This document shows, one piece after another, positions 47,760 through 55,497 of a stretch of 64,000 bases of DNA; position 1 is the first letter of the stretch, and the number at the start of each line of letters is the position of its first letter. The translations under genes and the position numbers were made by a program. The stretch spans positions 1 to 64,000 of the IMG/VR virus record IMGVR_UViG_3300046660_000510. The stretch is one strand, 5' to 3'. Origin of the DNA: a virus. The notes under the pieces were generated by a model that was given only the letters and a program-made list of their open reading frames with translations, had not been told where the DNA came from and searched no databases.

Positions 47760-47981
47760 GTGCCCAACACCCGCAACGTCGAAGAGATCGCCCGCGCCTC
47801 CGGCTATGAGAAGCACGGCACCACCTTCCTCGGCGGCAGCTTCGCCTCCTGTATCTGTCCGAAGAAGCCGTGCGGCGGTGTTGCATCGGACGATGAGCTG
47901 CAGGACTGTCCCGAGCATCGTCGGACGCCGACGCAGCTGTGGCACTGGGCTGCCGAATGCCCGGGAGACGCCGCCGTCTGA
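47760..47981 (+). CDS. Small Cys-rich protein, 73 aa
   Basis: Cys residues cluster (ASCICPKKPCGGVA, LQDCPEHRRTP, AAECPGDAA), with a His after them, suggesting zinc binding. GAGGACTGACC before the GTG includes the previous stop. A stem-loop with 8-bp arms (47990-47997, 48014-48021) follows and probably ends the unit. Confidence 0.7.
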   Translation: MPNTRNVEEIARASGYEKHGTTFLGGSFASCICPKKPCGGVASDDELQDCPEHRRTPTQLWHWAAECPGDAAV

Positions 47982-48397
47982 GCATGCCTGCGGGCCCGGC
48001 TGGTGGAGTGCGCGGGCCCGCGGCAGGGGCGGGAGCGCAATCAAGGGGGTACTCGCTGCGACCGCCGTCCGGGCACCGTACGTCCCCCAGCCCCCGTGAG
48101 GGAACACCCCGGACGTGCGGAACTCCGCCGGCTGACGCGCCGTGAGGGGAGCAGGGGCAACGTCCCGCCGCATCCGGCATAGGTTGCTGTCACGGCCCCC
48201 GGACACCGCCCCCGGATCCCGCCGATACCGCATCTGACCTGCAAACTTCCAAAACTTCGGCCCCCACCCTCCAACCCGCACACGCGCGCCGCCCACCCCG
48301 CACATTCCCGGGACCCGCACCACAAGCAGCACCTGGGCCGAGGCAGCTCAGAAGTTTTGTAATCGATCACCCGGGGGTTTTCGGGCAGGATAGGGGC
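47982..48397. other. 416-bp gap before the plus-strand recombinase
   Basis: After the stem-loop at 47990-48021 no gene is convincing. CAAAACTTC (about 48249) and GAAGTTTTG (about 48350) are inverted 9-mers about 100 bases apart, and an AT-richer stretch with TTTTGTAATCGATC lies just before the recombinase gene. The gap next to two recombinase genes is a natural place for their crossover site, but I cannot point to a core. Confidence 0.4.
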
Positions 48398-49261
48398 ATG
48401 GACCCCGAGGAACTGCTCAACGACTGGCTCGCCACCAGCGCCCTGCGGCCCTCCACCCGCGCCGAATACCACCGCGAAGTGAGCTCCTTCCTCACCTGGT
48501 GCGCCCGCCGGCCCCGGCCCGTCGACCCCATCGCGGCCCGACCCGCCGACATCGCCCAGTGGTCCCACGACACCTACCTCCGTGAACTCCTCGACGGCCG
48601 GCCCTTCGACGGACCCGACGCCCTCGGCTACCTCGCCGACCACCACCCCGACGCCGCCCGCACCCACGACCGCCGCATCACCGCCCTCACCGGCTACTAC
48701 GACGCCGCCACCGCCCGCCGCATCATCACCATCCCTCCCGACCTGAAAGTCCTGCGCTCCGGTGTCCCCCGGCCGCCCGGCGCCAAGAACCGGTTGACGC
48801 CCCGCGAACGCGCCGTCCTCCTCGCCTGCACCGGCGCCTGGGGACCCACCCGCTCGAAGCACTGGGAACGCGACCAACTGTGCGTCTACCTCCTCCTCGA
48901 GGGCCTCCGCCCGGCGCAGATCGTCCGCATCGACCGACGCCACCTCTACCCCCAGCCCGACGGCTCCTGGGACGTGCGCGCCCCCGACGACGCAGAGAAC
49001 GTCGGCAAAAAAATCACCCTGGACCCGCTCACCGGCGCGGCATTGAAGGCCTACCTGGCCGTACGCCTCGAGCCAGCCGACCCCGGCGAGCACACCCTCA
49101 TCCTCTCCAGCCGAGGAACCGCCACCTTCTCCCGCTGGCCCAACAAGCTCATAGGGCAGATCACCGCCACGCACCCGCTGCTCGCCGAACGCGACCCCGC
49201 CATCACCGCGGACGCCGTCGCCCACACGGGCCTGTGGGACACCCCCGGACAGGGCGACTAG
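48398..49261 (+). CDS. Tyrosine-recombinase-like protein without catalytic C-terminus, 287 aa
   Basis: The N-terminal SAM-like core-binding domain (LLNDWLATSALRPSTRAEYH, VSSFLTWCARRPRP) and the start of the catalytic fold with Arg at 171 (VYLLLEGLRPAQIVRIDRRH) are present. The protein then ends at residue 287 (LWDTPGQGD) with no HxxR box and no tyrosine nucleophile in the usual place. It is therefore probably not an active recombinase. It could act as a DNA-binding partner or inhibitor. It overlaps the convergent integrase gene by four bases. Confidence 0.75.
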   Translation: MDPEELLNDWLATSALRPSTRAEYHREVSSFLTWCARRPRPVDPIAARPADIAQWSHDTYLRELLDGRPFDGPDALGYLADHHPDAARTHDRRITALTGYYDAATARRIITIPPDLKVLRSGVPRPPGAKNRLTPRERAVLLACTGAWGPTRSKHWERDQLCVYLLLEGLRPAQIVRIDRRHLYPQPDGSWDVRAPDDAENVGKKITLDPLTGAALKAYLAVRLEPADPGEHTLILSSRGTATFSRWPNKLIGQITATHPLLAERDPAITADAVAHTGLWDTPGQGD

Positions 49262-50319
49262 GTCAGGTCGACCGTGGAGTTGTCGTCCCAGCCGTCCTCG
49301 ATCTGGAAGTAGCCGTTCATCGACCTCGAGTGCCGGGCCCACCCGCCCTGGTCGGCGATGACGATGGCGTCCTTGCCCTGCTTGCGGGCGGTGGAGGCGT
49401 GGCCGATGCGCAGGCTGTGGCCGGTCCAGGCGAGGTCGACGCCGGCGCGGGTGCTGATGCGTTTGATGGCGCGGGTGATGGAGTCGGGGACCATGCCGCC
49501 GGTAACGCGGCCGGAGCGGTGGATGCCGACGAACGCGGGCGCGTCCGGGGCCAGCCAGCGCGGGTCGGCCTCGGCGGCCATACGCTCGCGGTACGCCTTC
49601 CACGCTTGGACGGGGCAGATCTCAGGATCCTTCTGGTATCGGATCTTGGCGTCGCGGACGGAGTGCTTGGTCTTCCCGGTGAGGATGGAGATGACCAGGC
49701 CGCGCGGGTGCAGGGTGACGTCTCCCGCGAGCAGGCCGGCGGGGTCCTGGGCGCGGGCGGCGTAGTGGAAGCCGGTGAGGATGAGCGCCTTGTCGCGTGC
49801 GCCCGCCAATGTGTCGGGGCAGGCCCGTACGACGCGGTAGAGGTCGGGGACTTGGGCGGTGGATGCTTTGCCGCGGCCGCGGCGTTCCTTGTTCTGCAGC
49901 AGCTTGACGGTCAGGCCGTCGAGGGCGGCGCGCGCTTCGGCTTGGTCGTCGCGGCTGACGGTGACGTCTCGGTCGCGGAGTTCGACGACGGTTCCGGCGA
50001 GGATGGTGGAGGCCGAACTGGGGGCGTATCCGGTGCCGTTGGTCTGGCCTTGGCGGAGCATCCAGGCGACGTAGGCGACGAGCGCGCCGCGGGAGCCCTC
50101 GAGAAGTGGCAGGCCCTGGGAGCTGGTGAAGCGTTCCCACACGCGCCAGCTCTTGGTGTAGGTGTCGGTGGTGTTCTCGGGGGTGATCTCTCGTGCGACG
50201 GCGTCCGCGAGGTCTTCGGCCTGGGCGAGCCGGTGGGCAGTGTCGATACCGTGCCGGGCGGCCCACTTCTGGATGAGGGCCGCGCGTTCGGGGCTGGTGG
50301 TGGTGTCGAGTTCGGTCAC
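49258..50319 (-). CDS. Tyrosine recombinase, 353 aa
   Basis: The catalytic set is complete: R189 (GFHYAARAQD), K217 region (ISILTGKTKHS), H301-x-x-R304 (GHSLRIGHAS), W327/H330 (GGWARHSRSMNGYF) and the nucleophile Y337. An N-terminal core-binding domain covers residues 30-145. Length is normal for phage integrases and plasmid resolvases. With ParABS and rep in the element, it may resolve dimers or close a circle rather than integrate into the chromosome. The start overlaps the DUF6221 stop. Confidence 0.92.
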   Translation of the reverse strand: MTELDTTTSPERAALIQKWAARHGIDTAHRLAQAEDLADAVAREITPENTTDTYTKSWRVWERFTSSQGLPLLEGSRGALVAYVAWMLRQGQTNGTGYAPSSASTILAGTVVELRDRDVTVSRDDQAEARAALDGLTVKLLQNKERRGRGKASTAQVPDLYRVVRACPDTLAGARDKALILTGFHYAARAQDPAGLLAGDVTLHPRGLVISILTGKTKHSVRDAKIRYQKDPEICPVQAWKAYRERMAAEADPRWLAPDAPAFVGIHRSGRVTGGMVPDSITRAIKRISTRAGVDLAWTGHSLRIGHASTARKQGKDAIVIADQGGWARHSRSMNGYFQIEDGWDDNSTVDLT

Positions 50320-50690
50320 GGCCGCCAGTCCTCGCGGTAGCCGGGCCGGTCCGCGTAGGGAAGGGCGGCGTGCGCCACGGCGACGCGCAGCCCTTCCACC
50401 CGGCCGACGTCCACCATATCGGCGAACGAGCCGAGAGCCTCCTCGGACTCGGCGTACTCGGTAAGCAGCTTCCGCTTGGCGTCAAGCTCGCGCAGTCCGA
50501 AGCCGACGTCGCGGTATGGAGTCGCCCTGGCGGCTTCGAGGTGCAGTACGCACGAGTCGTACTCGTCGTAGGCGGCGGGGTCCTGGCCCTCGTAGTTGAT
50601 GCACGGACCGTCATGACCGTCGCGGTAGCGGAGGAGCGCGGCCCGGTCCTCGGCAAGTTGATCTCCGAGCCACTGCGCGATGTCTTCCAC
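50316..50690 (-). CDS. DUF6221 family protein, 124 aa
   Basis: The C-terminal pattern RELDAKRKLLTEYAESEEA, then HAALPYADRPGYREDWRP, is characteristic of this Streptomyces family, together with the N-terminal DIAQWLGDQLAEDRAALLRY. The role is unknown; members are frequent in actinobacterial mobile elements. It is the first gene of the integrase unit. An inverted repeat lies 21 bases before it. Confidence 0.85.
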   Translation of the reverse strand: MEDIAQWLGDQLAEDRAALLRYRDGHDGPCINYEGQDPAAYDEYDSCVLHLEAARATPYRDVGFGLRELDAKRKLLTEYAESEEALGSFADMVDVGRVEGLRVAVAHAALPYADRPGYREDWRP

Positions 50691-50710
50691 GGGTCCTCAC
50701 CTCTGTGTGA

Positions 50711-50733
50711 TCGGATAAGGAGAGGTTATCCGA
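50711..50733. promoter_or_regulatory. Inverted-repeat operator upstream of the DUF6221-integrase unit
   Basis: TCGGATAA (50711-50718) and TTATCCGA (50726-50733) are perfect inverted arms around GGAGAGG. The site lies directly before the minus-strand start at 50690, where a repressor could block expression of DUF6221 and the recombinase. The binding protein is unknown. Confidence 0.55.
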
Positions 50734-50811
50734 CGCCACACGCGATGATCCCTCCGCTCACCGGGCGCCGAACACACGTTAAGCGCTGCTGAGAGAGGGA
50801 TCCTGCCGGTT

Positions 50812-51039
50812 TCATCGGCGGTTCCCCCACACGACGAGGGCGATGCGGACACAGACGACCGGCCAGGCGATGAGGAGCACGGCCACGAGGAACGGCAGCT
50901 GGTCCTCGAGGTCCCACAGCAGGAACCCGGGATCGTCTTCCTCTGGGCAGGACTTGATGAATCGGATGATCTCGTAGGACGAGAGCATCCAGCCGAATAC
51001 CCAGACGAACGCCAGGACTAGGAAGGGAAGGGGCATCAT
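50812..51039 (-). CDS. Two-helix membrane protein, 75 aa
   Basis: Two membrane helices (LPFLVLAFVWVFGWMLSSYE and LPFLVAVLLIAWPVVCVRIA) are separated by an acidic loop (CPEEDDPGFLLWDLEDQ). It resembles small phage membrane proteins of unknown role, such as superinfection-exclusion factors. No partner is adjacent. Confidence 0.68.
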   Translation of the reverse strand: MMPLPFLVLAFVWVFGWMLSSYEIIRFIKSCPEEDDPGFLLWDLEDQLPFLVAVLLIAWPVVCVRIALVVWGNRR

Positions 51040-51153
51040 GCCGTCAGCGTGTCACCTTTGATCTGGCGTGTTCCCCACGGATCTGATCCCTGTCGGCCGG
51101 GGAAATATCCATTATCCGGAGCCAGGTGCACCGTTGCCCACGAGCGGCGTCGG

Positions 51154-51387
51154 TCAGACCTCCTCGACTGTGACGGTGACCGACGTTCGACGGCACGCCA
51201 GACGATGCTCGACAGACGACGCAGCCCACGACCGCAGCCGCCCCAGGCGCTCCATAGCCCGCGCGCGGTCCTCGTACCACTCGGTGGTCGTGTGCCAGTT
51301 CCCCTGGAAGCCGACCTGCACGGCCCACTCGGTGGACTCGGAGTCCTCGATGAGCACGGACGGGCTGGATATCTGATTCATGGCCAT
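51154..51387 (-). CDS. Hypothetical small protein, 77 aa
   Basis: The N-terminal half is beta-like (SPSVLIEDSESTEWAVQVGF, QGNWHTTTEWYEDRARAMER), with a helix and a final strand (RTSVTVTVEEV). No catalytic motif. Two ATG codons (MAM) are alternative starts. It is transcribed towards the 75 aa membrane protein gene. Confidence 0.66.
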   Translation of the reverse strand: MAMNQISSPSVLIEDSESTEWAVQVGFQGNWHTTTEWYEDRARAMERLGRLRSWAASSVEHRLACRRTSVTVTVEEV

Positions 51388-51549
51388 ATGTGAGCTTATC
51401 GGGAACCATGCGAGGCGTTCCGGTCCAACGACCCGTCAGCGTGCCGCCGCGTTCGAGCCGTTCGATTATTGCCCCAGATCGATCCTAAGCTCGGGCCGTT
51501 CCGAGCGTCCGGGCACTTCGGCTCAGTGACGCACGTTCGCGTGCACCTA

Positions 51550-51587
51550 TTGACGCATGCGTTAAACCCTGCGACCATTAACGCATG
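51550..51587 (+). promoter_or_regulatory. Leaderless promoter with palindromic operator of the RHH gene
   Basis: A -35 TTGACG (51550-51555), 17 bases, then GACCAT (51573-51578) puts the expected start of transcription at about the A of the ATG (51585), so the message should be leaderless. TTGACGCATGCGTTAA is an imperfect palindrome over the -35, and its half TTAACGCATG recurs at the start codon. Binding by the encoded RHH protein would shut the promoter. Confidence 0.68.
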
Positions 51588-51974
51588 TGGAAATCCGATG
51601 GCCGGAGGGGACGCCCCGTCGTGGGCCCCAAGGTAGAGACCCGGCTCCCTGAATCCGACCTCCAGAAGGTCGACGCCTTCGCGGCGCAGCACGACATGTC
51701 CCGGGCGGAAGCCCTCCGCCAACTGACCAGCGACGGTCTACTCCTTGCTGACGCCAGTACCCGAGAGACCATCGCACCGGACGCCGTTCAGAGCCAGAAG
51801 ATCGCGTCTGGCGCCGTCGAGTCCGGGAAGGTCGACCCGAACGACCCTCTGTTCGTACACACCCTGGTCGTGTGGGCATTGAAGAAGGTCGGCATGGGCC
51901 AGGAGGAAGCCGACCAGTACGCGACCGCCCATCAGCAGCACGCGGTAGACGCCTACCGCACCACCGAGAAGTGA
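51585..51974 (+). CDS. Ribbon-helix-helix repressor candidate, 129 aa
   Basis: Residues 15-50 read as an RHH domain: strand KVETRLPESDLQKVDAF, helices AQHDMSRAEALRQLTSDGL. The C-terminal 70 residues are helical with a repeated-looking IAPDAVQSQKIASGAVESGK. RHH dimers bind palindromic operators; the TTAACGCATG repeats over its own promoter fit that. There is no ribosome binding site, as expected for a leaderless transcript. It starts a chain of five small genes and could keep the whole block off in lysogeny. Confidence 0.82.
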   Translation: MWKSDGRRGRPVVGPKVETRLPESDLQKVDAFAAQHDMSRAEALRQLTSDGLLLADASTRETIAPDAVQSQKIASGAVESGKVDPNDPLFVHTLVVWALKKVGMGQEEADQYATAHQQHAVDAYRTTEK

Positions 51975-51985
51975 GGACACCGACC

Positions 51986-52207
51986 GTGAGCAAGCCCATC
52001 AGCCTCACCACGATCTCGCTGTCCGACGCGCACTGGGTGGACCTTCTGACCACCGCGCGGCTCCACGCCTATCGAGAGGTTCGGGAGATGCCCAACGTGA
52101 CAACCGCGCAGTGTCAGCAGATCGTGGCGGCGGCCGTCGCTGGGGTTCGCACGCAGATCGAAGAGTGGGCCGCACAGCAGACCACCGACAGCGCCACCGA
52201 GCAGTGA
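51986..52207 (+). CDS. Small hypothetical protein, 73 aa
   Basis: GTGAGGA before the GTG is part of the repeated gene junction. The sequence (ISLTTISLSDAHWVDLLTTA, QCQQIVAAAVAGVRTQIEEW) is mostly helical and ends TTDSATEQ, a diverged form of the TTEK end of its neighbours. Function unknown. Confidence 0.72.
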   Translation: MSKPISLTTISLSDAHWVDLLTTARLHAYREVREMPNVTTAQCQQIVAAAVAGVRTQIEEWAAQQTTDSATEQ

Positions 52208-52218
52208 GGGCACCGGCC

Positions 52219-52353
52219 ATGGAGCAGGATGAACTGGGCGCGCAGCAGGAGGAATTGCTCCGGGACCTGGACGACGTCCTGGACGTAGAGGCAGGTCTGG
52301 AGGACCTGCTCCGCAGGCTCGGCCCGCCCGCCGACCGAACCACCGAGAAGTGA
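52219..52353 (+). CDS. Very small acidic helical protein, 44 aa
   Basis: The frame reads MEQDELGAQQEELLRDLDDV, then AGLEDLLRRLGPPADRTTEK. A Leu-heptad pattern suggests a coiled coil. The start codon and binding site lie in the repeated junction. Function unknown. Confidence 0.68.
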   Translation: MEQDELGAQQEELLRDLDDVLDVEAGLEDLLRRLGPPADRTTEK

Positions 52354-52364
52354 GGACACCGACC

Positions 52365-52571
52365 ATGGCGGACGCGCAACCGCAGCCCACCTCCGGCGGG
52401 AGCATCCAGATCGGAGAACCGTCGCAGCTTCAGACTTTCGCGGTCCGCACTCAGGCGGACTGGGCCGACGTCGAGATCGAGCACTATCAGCAGACCGGCG
52501 AAACGCCTCTCGCTCGACTGCACCGCGAGAACCTCGACGCGCTCCACGCCGACCGCACCACCGAGAAGTGA
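52365..52571 (+). CDS. Small hypothetical protein, 68 aa
   Basis: The sequence (GSIQIGEPSQLQTFAVRTQA, DVEIEHYQQTGETPLARLHR) ends LHADRTTEK like the neighbour. Binding site GTGAGGA is inside the repeated junction. No motif of known function. Confidence 0.72.
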   Translation: MADAQPQPTSGGSIQIGEPSQLQTFAVRTQADWADVEIEHYQQTGETPLARLHRENLDALHADRTTEK

Positions 52572-52582
52572 GGAGCACGACC

Positions 52583-52759
52583 GTGAGTGCTGCCGCCTAC
52601 TCCACCTTCGCCACTGTTTTCGGCTTGATCGCATTCGGACACGGACTGCTCGCCTGGACCAACTGGCGGCGAGGGAAGCGTGGCGCCTCCTTCAACTACC
52701 TAGCCGCTGCTGCCGTGTTCTTCGCCGGGGTGGCCTCTTGGTGCGCCATGCTCGGGTAG
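52583..52759 (+). CDS. Two-helix membrane protein, 58 aa
   Basis: Two membrane helices (YSTFATVFGLIAFGHGLLAW and YLAAAAVFFAGVASWCAMLG) flank a basic loop (TNWRRGKRGASFN), so both ends should be outside. The start lies in the fourth repeated junction. A strong stem-loop follows the stop. Function unknown; a superinfection-exclusion role would be a guess. Confidence 0.7.
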   Translation: MSAAAYSTFATVFGLIAFGHGLLAWTNWRRGKRGASFNYLAAAAVFFAGVASWCAMLG

Positions 52760-52785
52760 TCATGGGAGCGCAGCACGAACGCAAC

Positions 52786-52818
52786 GGTGCCCCGGCTGAG
52801 GAAAGCAGCCGGGGCACC
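52786..52818. terminator. Two-way terminator between convergent genes
   Basis: A perfect 13-bp stem (GGTGCCCCGGCTG with CAGCCGGGGCACC) around the loop AGGAAAG sits between the genes ending at 52759 (+) and 52829 (-). No T-run follows on either side. Its position and strength make it the shared terminator of both units. Confidence 0.75.
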
Positions 52819-52828
52819 GGCGTGCACA

Positions 52829-53101
52829 TTACTTCAGCCGAACCTCAATGCCTTGGCCAGCCTGAATCTGCTCAGCGAACTGCGTAAGTTCCGGGTCCGT
52901 TACGCTACCGCCGGTGTGCTGAGCCCATATGCGCTGAATCTCAGGCTTGATCTGCGCCAGAGGCTTCCCCTGATAGCGCGCGGCAAGTGTGCCCAGCGCC
53001 CGTGTCAGATCGGAGGCCATGCTCGCGATCTCCTGGTTGACCGCCTTCTTCAGCGCCCGGTCATCAAAGTTGAAGTTGAACTCGATGTTGGACTTGGCCA
53101 C
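52829..53101 (-). CDS. Hypothetical protein, 90 aa, predicted DNA-damage-inducible
   Basis: The sequence starts MAKSNIEFNFNFDDRALKKA and continues with helices (EIASMASDLTRALGTLAARY, LAQIKPEIQRIWAQHTGG). It follows a good PafBC-type promoter at 53172-53194 with a leader of about 65 bases. It stands alone, ended by the two-way terminator. A damage-induced stand-alone gene beside late genes could act in induction or lysis timing; no motif supports a specific role. Confidence 0.76.
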   Translation of the reverse strand: MAKSNIEFNFNFDDRALKKAVNQEIASMASDLTRALGTLAARYQGKPLAQIKPEIQRIWAQHTGGSVTDPELTQFAEQIQAGQGIEVRLK

Positions 53102-53171
53102 GTGGGCCTCCTTGTGCAGGGACTCCCGCGCTCACAGAGCCCCGCGGCCCCCGGCAGTCCGAACTGCCTCA

Positions 53172-53194
53172 ACGGTACTAGGTGCCACTGACAA
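53172..53194 (-). promoter_or_regulatory. RecA-independent DNA-damage (PafBC-type) promoter
   Basis: On the minus strand TTGTCAGTG (53186-53194), eight bases, then TACCGT (53172-53177) matches TTGTCRGTG-N8-TANNNT exactly. It points at the 90 aa gene. It is the better of the two such promoters in the window. Confidence 0.8.
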
Positions 53195-53205
53195 CAGGCG
53201 TTCCG

Positions 53206-53376
53206 CTACTTCTTCGCCTGCCGCTCCCGTACTGGGCCCAGGCAGACGACGCACAGCGGGCAACCGCCCAGGCCGTACCGGTGGGTGGGGTGGCCGCAGC
53301 CCGCGCACGGGCCGACCTGGGCAGGCGCGCACGTCGGGGCAGGCGGCTTCGGGCGGGATGATGCTGGGGTGCTCAC
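53206..53376 (-). CDS. Small zinc-ribbon protein, 56 aa
   Basis: CAPAQVGPCAGCGHPTHRYG, then GCPLCVVCLG, holds paired Cys (CAGC, CPLC, CVVC) for one or two zinc ions. The GTG at 53376 follows the stop of the tail-fibre gene by 23 bases. It is the last gene of the tail module. Function unknown. Confidence 0.66.
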   Translation of the reverse strand: MSTPASSRPKPPAPTCAPAQVGPCAGCGHPTHRYGLGGCPLCVVCLGPVRERQAKK

Positions 53377-53399
53377 CGGATCATCGTACGTACGCCCGG

Positions 53400-55487
53400 T
53401 TACGCGCCGACTGCCACCCACGGACCGGCGATATCCGACCCCACATTCGACGACGGGGTGATCGACGACGGCAACGCGGTCAGTCCGGTCCCGTTCTTCG
53501 CAAACCGGTACGCCGACGCCGCCAGGCCCAGGTTCGCAGCCGTGTCGACGCCGGTCCAGCCGGACGCGCGGGTCAGTGTCGGTGTGACCGAGGCGTTGAA
53601 CAGCAGCGCGACCCAGTAGAACGATCCGGCCGACAGTGCCGTGGACGTGATGGTGGTGGTCTTCAGCGTGGCCGAGGAGAAGCCGGTGTCGACGTTGGTG
53701 GACGCCAGCAGCGTGCCAGCCGAGTTGTACAGACCGACCCAGTTCTGGTTGGTGGTGGCCCCGGATCCGGTGTTCGCCACCCACCAGTACAGTTTCGTGG
53801 CGTTCAGGGCGGCGGCGATGTTCACGCGGACCAGGTACAGCGTTCCGGCGGTCAGCTGCGTCGAGTTGACGGCCAGCGCCGGGTCGTAGCACCAGGCGGC
53901 CACCCCGTGGGCGGCCGGGAAGTTCTGTCCCAGTGCGTTGCCGGTGACGTTCAGGCTGCCGCTGATGGTGCCGCCCGCGGCCGGGAGGGCGCCGGTGATG
54001 CGGGCGTCGTCACCCGCGGCCACCGTGCCCGCTCCAGTGCCGACAGTCAGGGCCGGGGTGCCGTGGGTGTGGTCGCCCCGGGCGTAGGTAGCAGCGGATC
54101 CGGCCGCCGATGACTGTCCGAACGCTGTCTCAGCCGTGACGCTGCCGGACGCCGAGGGCGGTGCGGGCGGGCTGGTCCAGGTACCGGGTACCCCGCCCGC
54201 AGTGCACAGCCACCACACCCCGGCGGAGTCCTGGACGGCGTCCCCGGTGGCCCAGGTGCCCGTGGTGGGTGCTCCGGTGGTGGCGCGGCGCCCGCACAGC
54301 CTGATGTTGGTGAGGCCGTTCTTGGCGCCGAGGCTGGCTACGCCGGTGCCGGAGTCGATGTCGTGGACGTCGTCGAACGCGCCGGTGCCGAACTGAACGC
54401 GGCCAATCAGGTGCGGGCCCGTGGCTTCCCAGCGCATGACGTTGGTCTGGGTACCGGTGAAGTCGGGGTTCGTCCACTTGGAGACGAAGACGTCGAGGCC
54501 GGCGATCTCCAGGTCGAGGCCGCTGCCGGTGACGCGGAACCGGTAGGCGCCGGTATCGTCCGCGCGCTGCACGGTCAGGTTGTGGCCGTCGACGGTGACG
54601 TCGCCGGTGAAGGCCGCCCCGGAGAGTGGGGCGAGGGCGGCCAGGGCTGCGGGGAGTCCGCTGACCTGGGACTGGGATACGGACACCGGGTCGCTCCCGG
54701 CCGCCGCATGCGAGGAGGCGTGGGCCGTGGGGGTGCGGGAGTTGGTGGTGGTCGGGTCGTCGGAGCGCAGCGCGATGGTGGATCCTGCACCGGCGGCTCC
54801 GAGCGGCGGCTGCGAGCCGGTGGCGCCCGTGTCGCCCTTCGGGCCGGTCGCACCGGTGTCGCCCGTGGGGCCTTGGGCGCCGGTCGCGCCGGCGGGTCCT
54901 TGCGGGCCCTGGTCCCCGGTGTCCCCTTTAGGTCCCTGGGCGCCGGTTGCTCCGGCCGGCCCCGTGGCTCCTGCGGGTCCCTGCACTCCCGCCTCTCCCG
55001 GGTCTCCGGGGTCGCCCTTCGGTCCCTGGGCGCCAGTCGCTCCAGTCGCTCCCGTGGGGCCGGTAGCTCCGGCCGGTCCGGGCTCGCCCTGGGGGCCGGT
55101 GGAGCCGGTCTGCCCGGTGCCGAGGTAGACGACGGTTCCCTGCCCGGTCTGAGTGCTGGACAAGTCCGCGCGGATCGCCCCCACCCAGTACGTGCCGGTC
55201 TCCGGGACGACGATGTAGGTGAGGATCGGCGAGCCGTCGCGGGCGCGCCCCTCCTGGATGGCCCACAGGGTGTCGCCCGACTGGGATTCGATGAGCGTGT
55301 TGGCGGTCAGGGTGACCGTCCAGGTGCCGTCGCTGCCCGCCTGAATGGGGACGTCCTTGACCAGCTCGCCCGACACGGAGGCGACGTAGCCGACCGCGGG
55401 CTGCCCGGTCACGTCGACCAGGGTCGCCTTCATTTCCACCCGCTGCGGAGCGGACGCCCCGATCAGCTTCCCGTTCACGACAGTCAT
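53400..55487 (-). CDS. Tail fibre or tip protein with collagen-like region, 695 aa
   Basis: TAGGAG lies seven bases before the ATG. Residues 1-125 are a beta-rich head ([20 protein letters not shown]). About 130-240 is a Gly-x-y collagen-like run ([39 protein letters not shown]). Beta-rich fibre domains with TFGQSSAAG-type repeats follow, and a C-terminal domain of about 160 residues ([20 protein letters not shown]). Collagen-like stalks are usual in siphovirus fibres; the C-terminal domain is the likely receptor binder. Confidence 0.88.
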   Translation of the reverse strand: MTVVNGKLIGASAPQRVEMKATLVDVTGQPAVGYVASVSGELVKDVPIQAGSDGTWTVTLTANTLIESQSGDTLWAIQEGRARDGSPILTYIVVPETGTYWVGAIRADLSSTQTGQGTVVYLGTGQTGSTGPQGEPGPAGATGPTGATGATGAQGPKGDPGDPGEAGVQGPAGATGPAGATGAQGPKGDTGDQGPQGPAGATGAQGPTGDTGATGPKGDTGATGSQPPLGAAGAGSTIALRSDDPTTTNSRTPTAHASSHAAAGSDPVSVSQSQVSGLPAALAALAPLSGAAFTGDVTVDGHNLTVQRADDTGAYRFRVTGSGLDLEIAGLDVFVSKWTNPDFTGTQTNVMRWEATGPHLIGRVQFGTGAFDDVHDIDSGTGVASLGAKNGLTNIRLCGRRATTGAPTTGTWATGDAVQDSAGVWWLCTAGGVPGTWTSPPAPPSASGSVTAETAFGQSSAAGSAATYARGDHTHGTPALTVGTGAGTVAAGDDARITGALPAAGGTISGSLNVTGNALGQNFPAAHGVAAWCYDPALAVNSTQLTAGTLYLVRVNIAAALNATKLYWWVANTGSGATTNQNWVGLYNSAGTLLASTNVDTGFSSATLKTTTITSTALSAGSFYWVALLFNASVTPTLTRASGWTGVDTAANLGLAASAYRFAKNGTGLTALPSSITPSSNVGSDIAGPWVAVGA

Positions 55488-55497
55488 CGACGCACTC

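Noticed and set aside
48240-48360. Inverted 9-mers CAAAACTTC and GAAGTTTTG as an attachment site
   Set aside because: They are about 100 bases apart, too far for the arms of one tyrosine-recombinase core, and no core was seen between them. They are noted only in the gap entry.
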